DNA from: Cytobacillus eiseniae | GTDB lineage: Bacteria > Bacillota > Bacilli > Bacillales > Cytobacillaceae | NCBI RefSeq assembly: GCF_017874625.1 | Contig: NZ_JAGIKZ010000021.1 | Coordinates: forward strand, 1 to 58,976 | Length of the DNA stretch: 58,976 bases | Direction: 5' to 3' | Shown here: positions 8,381 to 15,954 of the stretch, one piece after another | How the letters are laid out: the number at the start of each line of letters is the position of its first letter | Position numbering within the stretch: the stretch's first letter is position 1 | The notes under the pieces: generated by a model | The model's database searches: none | The model's input: the letters and a program-made list of their open reading frames with translations, nothing else | Told to the model about the DNA's origin: nothing | Translations under genes and position numbers: made by a program

Positions 8381-9370
8381 ATGACATCAATCAAAATAAA
8401 AGAGATTGCTATATATCATCCAGAAAACATAGTAACGAATGAATTTTATATTGAAGAGCATAAAAAACAGGGGAATGATGTGAAGGAATTCCTAGAAGAT
8501 GTATTAGGAAGAGATAAACGGTATGTCATTGATCAAGACGATGAGAATAGTTTCACAATGGCACTTAAAGCATCCAAGCATGTACTAGAGAAGGCGAGTA
8601 TGACAGGGGATGTATTGGATATGATTGTTTTCTCATCACAAACCCCTGAATATTTAGCAACAACAAATGCTATTCAATTGCATCATGCACTTAAGGCCGG
8701 GCATCATACAATGGTGATGGATTCGAATGCTAACTGTGCAGGGATGATGGTGGCAATCGATCAAACATCAAGGTATTTGCTGCAAAATGAACATGTTCAT
8801 ACAGCATTAGTTGTAGGTTCAGACTTTAATACACTGATGGGAAATCCTGAACAGGCCATCACTTATGGGAATTTAGGTGATGCATCTTGTGCGATTATTT
8901 TAGAGAAAACAACAGAAGATACAGGTTTTATTGATTCCATCTATCATACCAATTCAGTGACACATGCGAATACATTCTTTCCTCGTCATGGCTTAACAAA
9001 AACTATTCGTGGAGAAGCGAAGGATCAGAGCATTGATTGGATTCCATTTGATGGAGATATGGCATTAGCACCTACTTATGAAATGATGGAGAAAATTTTG
9101 GATAGAAATCATCTAAGCATAAAGGATATAGATGCGTTCTGCCTATCTCAATTTTCAATCGCAAATATTAAGAGAGTTCAATCCCACTTCGATATAGAAG
9201 ATCATAAAATCATGTATATAGGTGATCAGTTTGGTTACACAGGTACAAGCAGTCCTTTTATTGCTCTGCATGAAGGAATTCAGACTGGGCGAATTAAACG
9301 AGGGGATACCGTATTATTTTGGACGATTGGTGGCGGCTTTCAGCTAGCATGTATGTTATTTACATATTAA
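8381..9370 (+). CDS. FabH-like 3-oxoacyl-ACP synthase III family protein with altered catalytic triad
   Basis: 329 aa from the ATG at 8381, which has AGGAGGAG at 8366-8373; an upstream ATG at 8354 lacks a site. Thiolase-fold KAS III homologue: N-terminal DMIVFSSQTPEY, active-site Cys in SNANCAGMMVA (about residue 127), GDASCAIILEK near 172. Canonical FabH has His (in HQAN) and Asn (in GNTSAAS) completing the triad. Here the matching stretches read SQFSIANIKR and GYTGTSSP, so His and Asn seem replaced. It may be an acyltransferase or condensing enzyme with unusual chemistry, or a non-catalytic acyl-thioester binder. Expression is presumably set by c-di-GMP. Confidence 0.85.
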   Translation: MTSIKIKEIAIYHPENIVTNEFYIEEHKKQGNDVKEFLEDVLGRDKRYVIDQDDENSFTMALKASKHVLEKASMTGDVLDMIVFSSQTPEYLATTNAIQLHHALKAGHHTMVMDSNANCAGMMVAIDQTSRYLLQNEHVHTALVVGSDFNTLMGNPEQAITYGNLGDASCAIILEKTTEDTGFIDSIYHTNSVTHANTFFPRHGLTKTIRGEAKDQSIDWIPFDGDMALAPTYEMMEKILDRNHLSIKDIDAFCLSQFSIANIKRVQSHFDIEDHKIMYIGDQFGYTGTSSPFIALHEGIQTGRIKRGDTVLFWTIGGGFQLACMLFTY

Positions 9371-9421
9371 GCTGATTAGGGTTGTAAGCTTTTTTTGTAC
9401 TCTAGCTATATAAGGAAAAAG

Positions 9422-9460
9422 GGACCTCGTTTATATGCGCCTGCATAATAAGCGGGGTCC
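9422..9460. terminator. Probable terminator after the FabH-like gene
   Basis: GGACCTCGTTTAT paired with ATAAGCGGGGTCC (several G-T pairs). The plus-strand side lacks a T run; the minus-strand side is followed by CTTTTTCC. Confidence 0.5.
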
Positions 9461-9532
9461 ATTTAAGGAATACTAGACTTATGCTATTCTTATTAAAATG
9501 TTCACAAAATATCTATAATCTCTCCTCTTCAC

Positions 9533-9549
9533 ATACGATACAGGGGTAT
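9533..9549. promoter_or_regulatory. Candidate CsoR operator upstream of csoR
   Basis: ATACGATACAGGGGTAT, a 17-nt imperfect palindrome with ATAC/GTAT ends and a G-run, of the form bound by copper-responsive CsoR. It lies about 30 nt before the csoR start, overlapping the likely promoter. Autoregulation by CsoR is inferred. Confidence 0.55.
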
Positions 9550-9578
9550 GATATTATCAATAATAAGGAGGGAACCAA

Positions 9579-9926
9579 ATGGGATCCGATCTAGATAAAA
9601 ATGGAGTGCTGCCTGAAGAAGAGCATTGTTGTGCGAGTATGAGTGATCGAAAAAGCCATCACTCTGATAAAGTGAAGAAAAACCTTGTGACACGCTTGAA
9701 CCGAATTGAAGGGCAAATCCGTGGAATAAAGGGGTTAATTGAAAGAGATACTTATTGTGATGATGTGATTACACAAATTTCGGCTACTCAATCTGCATTA
9801 AATAGTGTAGCGAAAATTCTTCTTGAGGGCCATTTAAAGGGATGTGTCGTTGATCGCCTAAATGAAGGGGATCTGGAAGTATTAGACGAGGTTCTCATTA
9901 CCATCCAAAAATTAATGAAAAAATAG
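9579..9926 (+). CDS. csoR: Copper-sensing transcriptional repressor CsoR
   Basis: 115 aa all-helical DUF156 repressor. The Cu(I) ligands of the family are visible: Cys in DTYCDDV, His and Cys in EGHLKGCVVDRL. The conserved RLNRIEGQIRGIKGLIE helix forms the DNA-binding face. The N-terminal tail has an extra His-Cys-Cys (EEHCCASM) that could add a metal site. The ATG follows AAGGAGGG. In the apo form CsoR represses copZ/copA; Cu(I) binding releases it. The adjacent copZ and copA support copper rather than another RcnR/CsoR ligand. Confidence 0.93.
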   Translation: MGSDLDKNGVLPEEEHCCASMSDRKSHHSDKVKKNLVTRLNRIEGQIRGIKGLIERDTYCDDVITQISATQSALNSVAKILLEGHLKGCVVDRLNEGDLEVLDEVLITIQKLMKK

Positions 9927-9939
9927 GGGGATGTTTAGT

Positions 9940-10146
9940 ATGGTAAAAGTAACTTTAAATGTGGCAGGAATGACTTGCGGTCATTGTGTAAAAGCAGTAG
10001 AAGGAAGCGTTGGAGAATTAGCAGGTGTTTCAAAAGTACAAGTTCATCTTGAAACTGGAACTGTAGATGTTGAGTACCGTACAGATGAAGTGACTGTGGA
10101 ACAGATTAAAGAGGCAATTGATGATCAAGGATATGATGTAAAATAA
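9940..10146 (+). CDS. copZ: Copper chaperone CopZ
   Basis: 68 aa heavy-metal-associated (HMA) ferredoxin-like domain with the Cu(I)-binding GMTCGHC motif. It delivers Cu(I) to the CopA ATPase. The ATG at 9940 lies about 9 nt after TAGGGGG; an in-frame ATG at 9931 abuts the Shine-Dalgarno and is unlikely. 13 nt downstream of csoR, so probably cotranscribed. Confidence 0.93.
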   Translation: MVKVTLNVAGMTCGHCVKAVEGSVGELAGVSKVQVHLETGTVDVEYRTDEVTVEQIKEAIDDQGYDVK

Positions 10147-10204
10147 ATAGTGCTTTGTTTATAGTTGGTGCGAAACCGTCTATAAATGGGTGCTACTAGA
10201 TGAT

Positions 10205-10228
10205 CGTGCTAGAGATAGCACGTTCTCT
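10205..10228 (+). terminator. Terminator between copZ and copA
   Basis: Stem CGTGCTA/TAGCACG (10205-10211 with 10216-10222), GAGA loop, then TTCTCTTTT. It separates csoR-copZ from copA, which has its own operator. Confidence 0.7.
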
Positions 10229-10240
10229 TTTAATAAAAAC

Positions 10241-10257
10241 ATACCCACTATAGGTAT
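10241..10257. promoter_or_regulatory. Candidate CsoR operator upstream of copA
   Basis: ATACCCACTATAGGTAT, a 17-nt palindrome (ATACC-N7-GGTAT) 15 nt before the copA start, like the CsoR operators of Bacillus copZA. Confidence 0.6.
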
Positions 10258-10271
10258 AGGGGGACTGAAAT

Positions 10272-12686
10272 ATGGGTGAAAAAGTACTTGAAAGTCATTT
10301 TCAAATTACGGGAATGACATGTGCAGCCTGTTCCGCTCGAATCGAAAAGGGTTTGAAGAAAATGGATGGAGTGGAAGAGGCCAACGTTAATTTGGCGCTT
10401 GAAAAGGCAACAGTAAAGTTTGATGCTACAACAATGAGTCCAATTGACATACAAAATAAAATTAAAGCACTAGGCTATGATGTGGTCACGGAAAAAAGTG
10501 AATTAGATATTACAGGAATGACATGTGCAGCCTGTTCAGCCCGAATCGAGAAAGGCTTAAATAAAATGGATGGAGTGATTCATGCAAATGTCAATCTAGC
10601 GCTTGAAAAGGCAAATATTGAATACAATCCGTCTGTCATATCGCCAATTGAGATCATGCAAAGAGTTGAAAAGCTTGGCTATGGCGCCACAATAAAAACA
10701 GAAGAGAATGATCAAGAAACGAGTGACTATCGCTTAAAAGAAATAAAGAAGCAGCAAGTGAAATTTATTTTCTCGCTCATTTTATCTCTTCCACTTCTTT
10801 GGGCAATGGCTGGGCATTTTCGTTTTACTTCCTTCCTTTATGTACCTGATGTATTCATGAACCCATGGTTCCAATTGGTACTCGCAACACCTGTCCAAAT
10901 TGTCATTGGGAGGCAGTTTTATGTAGGTGCATATAAAGCGTTGCGAAATAAGAGTGCCAATATGGATGTATTAGTTGCATTAGGAACGTCTGCTGCTTAT
11001 TTTTACAGTTTGTATTTATCCATTCAATCCATTGGAAGTCATGCACATATGGTTGATCTTTATTTTGAAACGAGTGCCGTCCTTATTACATTAATTCTTC
11101 TTGGCAAGCTTTTTGAAGCGAAAGCAAAAGGCCGTTCTTCTGAAGCTATCAAGAAACTGATGGGTCTTCAGGCAAAAACAGCAACGGTTATACGAGCTGA
11201 TCAAGAAATGGAAATCCCACTTGAAGAAGTAATGACTGGTGATACGATTCTAGTAAAACCAGGTGAGAAAATTCCTGTAGATGGAGAGATTTTGGATGGG
11301 CAGTCTGCACTAGACGAATCTATGATTACAGGAGAAAGTGTGCCAGTAGATAAAACAATAGGAGATATAGTCATTGGCTCGACAGTGAATAAAAATGGAT
11401 TTTTAAAAATGAAAGCAACGAAGGTTGGGAAAGAAACAGCACTTGCACAAATTATTAAAGTTGTAGAAGAAGCACAAGGATCAAAAGCGCCCATTCAACG
11501 CCTGGCTGACTTGATTTCTGGCATCTTTGTACCTATCGTTGTCAGCATTGCTATGCTTACATTTCTTATTTGGTATTTCCTTGTTGCCCCTGGTGATTTT
11601 GCAGAAGCACTTGAAAAATTAATTGCCGTCCTTGTGATTGCTTGCCCATGTGCACTTGGACTAGCTACTCCGACATCTATTATGGCTGGATCCGGTCGAG
11701 CAGCAGAATATGGGGTACTTTTTAAAGGTGGAGAACATCTTGAAATGACCCATCGAGTTGACACAGTCATTCTAGATAAGACAGGGACGATTACGAACGG
11801 AACGCCAGTATTAACAGATGTCATTAGTGACCAAGCCGAAGCAGATTTTCTATCGTTAGTCGGTTCAGCTGAAAGGCAGTCCGAGCATCCACTTGCACAG
11901 GCGATTGTGGAGGGAATTAAAGATAAGCAGATCCCCCTTCATACCCCTTCTGCATTTGAGGCTATCCCAGGCTATGGGGTCAAAGCATGTGTAGATGGAA
12001 GGGAAGTTCTGATTGGGACAAGACGATTAATGATGAAATATACGATTGAAATCAATCATATCCTACCTGATATGCTTCAGCTAGAAAAGCAAGGGAAAAC
12101 AGCCATGCTCGTAGCAATTGATGGTGTATATGCAGGGATTGTTGCCGTAGCTGATACGATAAAGGATACATCATCACAAGCAATTCAGCGCTTAAAAGAA
12201 TTGGGCTTAGACGTCATTATGATGACTGGTGACAATGAGCAAACGGCTCAAGCAATTGCTAAGCTTGCTGGTGTAGAACATGTCATTGCAGAGGTGTTGC
12301 CTGAAGGAAAAGCGGATGAAGTAAAGAAGCTTCAACATCAGGGCAAGAAAGTGGCAATGGTTGGAGATGGAATTAATGATGCACCGGCACTAGCTGTAGC
12401 GGATATTGGTATGGCGATTGGAACAGGGACAGATGTAGCGATGGAAGCAGCGGATATCACGTTAATTCGCGGTGATCTGAATAGTATTGCAGATGCGATT
12501 TTCATGAGTAAGAAAACGATTCGCAATATCAGACAAAATCTATTCTGGGCATTTGGCTATAATACAATTGGGATTCCAATAGCTGCATTTGGTTTTCTTG
12601 CCCCTTGGCTTGCAGGAGCAGCAATGGCTTTTAGTTCCGTTTCCGTCGTACTTAATGCCCTTCGTCTGCAAAGGGTGAAATTATAA
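10272..12686 (+). CDS. copA: Cu(I)-exporting P1B-type ATPase CopA
   Basis: 804 aa. Two N-terminal HMA domains, each with [14 protein letters not shown] (about residues 12-25 and 80-93), eight membrane segments, the transmembrane metal-binding CPC (about 457-459), phosphorylated Asp in DKTGT (about 502) and the hinge GDGINDAPA (about 697). It pumps Cu(I) out of the cytosol using ATP. Length and domain order match Bacillus CopA. Own operator and upstream terminator indicate a separate transcript from csoR-copZ. Confidence 0.96.
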   Translation: MGEKVLESHFQITGMTCAACSARIEKGLKKMDGVEEANVNLALEKATVKFDATTMSPIDIQNKIKALGYDVVTEKSELDITGMTCAACSARIEKGLNKMDGVIHANVNLALEKANIEYNPSVISPIEIMQRVEKLGYGATIKTEENDQETSDYRLKEIKKQQVKFIFSLILSLPLLWAMAGHFRFTSFLYVPDVFMNPWFQLVLATPVQIVIGRQFYVGAYKALRNKSANMDVLVALGTSAAYFYSLYLSIQSIGSHAHMVDLYFETSAVLITLILLGKLFEAKAKGRSSEAIKKLMGLQAKTATVIRADQEMEIPLEEVMTGDTILVKPGEKIPVDGEILDGQSALDESMITGESVPVDKTIGDIVIGSTVNKNGFLKMKATKVGKETALAQIIKVVEEAQGSKAPIQRLADLISGIFVPIVVSIAMLTFLIWYFLVAPGDFAEALEKLIAVLVIACPCALGLATPTSIMAGSGRAAEYGVLFKGGEHLEMTHRVDTVILDKTGTITNGTPVLTDVISDQAEADFLSLVGSAERQSEHPLAQAIVEGIKDKQIPLHTPSAFEAIPGYGVKACVDGREVLIGTRRLMMKYTIEINHILPDMLQLEKQGKTAMLVAIDGVYAGIVAVADTIKDTSSQAIQRLKELGLDVIMMTGDNEQTAQAIAKLAGVEHVIAEVLPEGKADEVKKLQHQGKKVAMVGDGINDAPALAVADIGMAIGTGTDVAMEAADITLIRGDLNSIADAIFMSKKTIRNIRQNLFWAFGYNTIGIPIAAFGFLAPWLAGAAMAFSSVSVVLNALRLQRVKL

Positions 12687-12732
12687 AAAGTAACAAGGAT
12701 ATCACTCTTTTTAATGATAAAAAAGTTAAATG

Positions 12733-12775
12733 AAACCTAAGGATCTTATTTCATAGATTCTTAGGTTTTTTGTTT
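12733..12775 (+). terminator. Terminator of copA
   Basis: 14-bp stem AAACCTAAGGATCT/AGATTCTTAGGTTT (one G-T pair) with a T run running into TTTTTTGTTTT. Confidence 0.85.
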
Positions 12776-12868
12776 TGAGTATTTTCCCCATAGGAAATAA
12801 TTATTAAAAAAATATAGAAATGGGGTATTTATCACACATATGTGTAATAAAAACAAAAAAAGTTGAAA

Positions 12869-12907
12869 GTGAGATTTGCACGGATAGGTTCTAAGTGGGA
12901 ATCTCAC
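12869..12907 (-). terminator. Terminator of the GNAT gene
   Basis: On the minus strand GTGAGATT pairs with AATCTCAC around a 23-nt loop and is followed by TTTCAACTTTTTTT. The 5' arm overlaps the GNAT stop codon. Confidence 0.6.
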
Positions 12908-13359
12908 AGCCTATTTTTTTTAGTATTTTTAAACATAATAATATGTGGCCCAATAGGCGGGTAATCAAAAACCTCCCCATGAGGATAAAAGCCAATTTTA
13001 GTATAGTAATCTTGAACGGTTGTTCTAGCTTTACACCATAGAATGCGTGTCCCAATTTCAGCGATTATTTTTTCCGCATAGGTAACGATTTCCCTGCCAG
13101 CCCCAAGCTTACGAAACAAAGGAAGAGTCGCCATTCCTCGCAATCGATATTGTTCTTCGGCAGGGAAATCTGGATTTCTTTCAATGCAAAAAGAGGCAAC
13201 ACTAATTAATTGCTCCTGATAAAATGCCCCTACATGAAATGCCCCATCTTGATGATCCGTATCGTACATGCAGTCTTCTACTTGCTGATAAGGGCGTAAA
13301 ACAGAATGTCTAAGGGGATAGGTCATTTCTGGGTTAATTCTTCTAACTTCAATCATCAT
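12904..13359 (-). CDS. GNAT-family N-acetyltransferase
   Basis: 151 aa with the GNAT core: RLRGMATLPLFRKLGAGREIVTYAEK (beta4 plus acetyl-CoA pyrophosphate loop, here RKLGAG) and a C-terminal YYTKIGFYPHGEVFDYPPIGPH motif. AGGAGG precedes ATGATG. Substrate unknown. The phrasing IGPHIIMFK is typical of small uncharacterised Bacillus GNATs. Confidence 0.85.
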   Translation of the reverse strand: MMIEVRRINPEMTYPLRHSVLRPYQQVEDCMYDTDHQDGAFHVGAFYQEQLISVASFCIERNPDFPAEEQYRLRGMATLPLFRKLGAGREIVTYAEKIIAEIGTRILWCKARTTVQDYYTKIGFYPHGEVFDYPPIGPHIIMFKNTKKNRL

Positions 13360-13630
13360 TATCCTCCAATCTTTTAATGATTATAGTGATTCGATTTATT
13401 TCTACCGAAATCCTGCAATAGGTAATTTAACAGTCCTTAGAGATTATATATGCTTGAAAGGGAGAGGAATTAGTTGGAGTACTATCGATTCTATTAGGAA
13501 ATTCTACTCAACTCATTCAACATATATTGACTATCATTGTGGAAGTCTTATCTAGTTAATTGTAAAAAGAGAAGGTATTTATGGTGGATTGCTAGAAATG
13601 TAAACTATTGTGTTACGAGGGGGTATTTGG

Positions 13631-14107
13631 ATGTCAGAAATAATCATGAAAAATAAAACAATTAAAAAGATGGATGAATTAATGTTAGTAGGATTTCGAG
13701 TTTTGTGTGCTGGTGATCAATATTTAGTTGAAATTCCGAAAGCTTCATTAAAATTAAGTGAGCGTGTAAGCGAAATTAAACAGGTTGTTAACCCAAATGA
13801 ACAATTTGGTGCATTTGTCGTGGAAAACGAAACGGTTGGTGAAGATGGTTACTGGGTTTGTGTTGAAGTATTAGCGTACGAGGATATTCCAACTGATATG
13901 GTGACTCTAACCATTCCATCTCAAAAATATGCTGTGGTGAGACATAAAGGTTCCAATTCTAAAATAATGGAAGCATATGATGATTTACACAAGTGGATTG
14001 AAGATAACAACTATGTACGACTAAAAAATACTTGGCATATTGAAAAGTTTCATGATTGGAAGGATAGCGAAAAAATAGATGTAGAATTGTTCGATACAAT
14101 CGAGTAA
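13631..14107 (+). CDS. GyrI-like/effector-binding-domain protein
   Basis: 158 aa from ATG 13631, preceded by CGAGGGGGTATTTGG. Resembles the bacterial-transcription-activator effector-binding (GyrI-like) fold: two repeats, ending YAVVRHKGSNSKIMEAYDDL and KNTWHIEKFHD. No DNA-binding domain, so it is a stand-alone ligand-binding protein, as SbmC-like proteins are. Ligand unknown. Confidence 0.75.
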   Translation: MSEIIMKNKTIKKMDELMLVGFRVLCAGDQYLVEIPKASLKLSERVSEIKQVVNPNEQFGAFVVENETVGEDGYWVCVEVLAYEDIPTDMVTLTIPSQKYAVVRHKGSNSKIMEAYDDLHKWIEDNNYVRLKNTWHIEKFHDWKDSEKIDVELFDTIE

Positions 14108-14374
14108 ATCAAGCGATATATGTGCAGGGGCAGTTGCTCTTTTCGGAAAAAGGGATGTTAAAACTGTATACTCTCTAGAACCTAATAGCGTCACTAGGCA
14201 ATAATAAATCAGGTCAACAGAAAGTGCCTTTGACTTTAAATAAGCAAGGCGATGATTACTGTAAACCTTATCAAATAGTGGAATTGGTTCAATTTAAAGA
14301 AGCCTCGTTGGAAATAAGGTTCTTAAAAATAACTAAGGCTTTACTTCTATTTTTGAAGTAAATCCCCGTAATCA

Positions 14375-15454
14375 CTACAGACTAGCAACGCAAACTTTGT
14401 TTCTCCCTGTATGTTTAGCTTCATACAATGCTTTATCAGCATCCTTTATCAGCATTTTGGGTTCTTTAGTCGTATCTCCATAACTGGCTACCCCAATAGA
14501 AATAGTAAGTTTAAGTTCTTTACCTGTACTCAATTTAAAAGGAATATCTTCAACATTTTTCCTTATATTCTCGGCTATAACAGCGGCTTCGTTTACTTGG
14601 CAATCTACTAGTAAAACAGTAAATTCTTCCCCCCCGTTACGACTAACTATATCAAAAGGTCTCGTGTTTTTAATAAGGATGTATCCTAACTCTTTTAACA
14701 CAAGATCTCCTTCTGAATGACCGTATGTATCGTTAACTCCCTTAAAAAAGTCAATATCAATATAAAGGACTGATAACTTCATTTTATCCGTATTTAAATT
14801 ACTTATTAATTGGTTATACACTTCATCAAATTTTCTTATATTATTTAAACCGGTTAAAGCATCTGTTCTCGATTCCTCTTGATATTTATTAAATAGCCTT
14901 TGACTTTGGCGAATATAGCCTAAAACAAAAAATGCCAAATACGTAGAAAAATAGGAAATCACCCAATATAAAGGGATTGCTTTTACTATTAATAGGGTGT
15001 CATGAACAAGAAAACAAAATATTATTGAAAATATTAGATTGTTAAATGTTGTAATGGAGGCTATTTTTATTACCTTTGAATAGCGGCTTTTAGAAAAATA
15101 AATGGCAAATAATGTCCCAGATACACTGATAACGATAGCTAAATAAGAGGCCAAATTCATAGAAATAAAAAACCTGCCAATAATGGTTAGAATCATTGAA
15201 ATAAGTGCAGGAATTGGACCTCCATAGTAAGCCAACAAAATCGTAGGAACGTGCCTTAAGTCCATTATTGTACTTTCAATTTGTAAACTATAGTGCATCA
15301 AAATATTGCACACGATTCCACCTAAAATACCAGCAATGATTTTTACTTTAACAGAGGAGTTATTATTCATATGGTAATTTTTTGTTACTTGCGCATAGAA
15401 GAATAATAGTGAAACAAGAATTGTTAAATTAGAAAAAAGATCTTTTATTATCAT
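14375..15454 (-). CDS. Membrane diguanylate cyclase (5TM-LYT sensor plus GGDEF)
   Basis: 359 aa from the ATG at 15454 (TGGTGG 5 nt upstream; starts MIIKDLFSNL directly before the first membrane helix as in 5TMR-LYT proteins). An ATG at 15505 would add 17 residues. Five to six membrane helices to about residue 185, then a GGDEF domain with active-site GGEEF (about 275) and the inhibitory I-site RPFD five residues before it. It should make cyclic-di-GMP from two GTP with product feedback. It lies 6.6 kb from the c-di-GMP riboswitch, a plausible but unproven source of its ligand. No EAL phosphodiesterase is in the window. Confidence 0.9.
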   Translation of the reverse strand: MIIKDLFSNLTILVSLLFFYAQVTKNYHMNNNSSVKVKIIAGILGGIVCNILMHYSLQIESTIMDLRHVPTILLAYYGGPIPALISMILTIIGRFFISMNLASYLAIVISVSGTLFAIYFSKSRYSKVIKIASITTFNNLIFSIIFCFLVHDTLLIVKAIPLYWVISYFSTYLAFFVLGYIRQSQRLFNKYQEESRTDALTGLNNIRKFDEVYNQLISNLNTDKMKLSVLYIDIDFFKGVNDTYGHSEGDLVLKELGYILIKNTRPFDIVSRNGGEEFTVLLVDCQVNEAAVIAENIRKNVEDIPFKLSTGKELKLTISIGVASYGDTTKEPKMLIKDADKALYEAKHTGRNKVCVASL

Positions 15455-15954
15455 ATTTACCACCAAAATGTATATTTCATGTTGATTTATTAGATTTAAC
15501 GGCAATTTTGCCCTTGTCCAAAAATTTTTTAATCTATTGAATTAAATTGCAGCATCACACAGGTTACCATATATGTATATAAACCACACCCTATTTTATC
15601 TTGAAGATAAGGAAGATGAAAGGGGAAATTTATTAAACTATTGAATTGGTGGGAATTACAGCAATCCTATCAATAACAGTTTGATACAATAAATGTTGCC
15701 TCTTGTTTAATTCCTAAATATTTGAGGGAGGTCTTTTTAATTTTAAAAGAATTGAAACTGTTTATAATCAGCTTCCTGATCCATTTGGGTGTCACCGTAT
15801 TAGAGCATCAATTGTAAGTATCGATAACGAGCAGTAGGGCTGAATCAAGTAGTCCAAAGCAATCTCTTAAAACCTTAACTGAAAAATAGAATAATGGGAA
15901 TAATCAAAACTATATATGGTAAAATCAATAATAATATGAAAAGTAGGTGATTAC
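15455..15954. other. Intergenic region with a possible gene remnant
   Basis: About 500 nt without a complete gene. An open frame at 15721-15837 preceded by GAGGGAGG encodes a protein-like peptide (TVYNQLPDPFGCHRIRASIV, then a stop), which could be a gene relic; I do not recognise it. The rest is AT-rich and should hold the promoters of the two divergent flanking genes. Confidence 0.35.
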
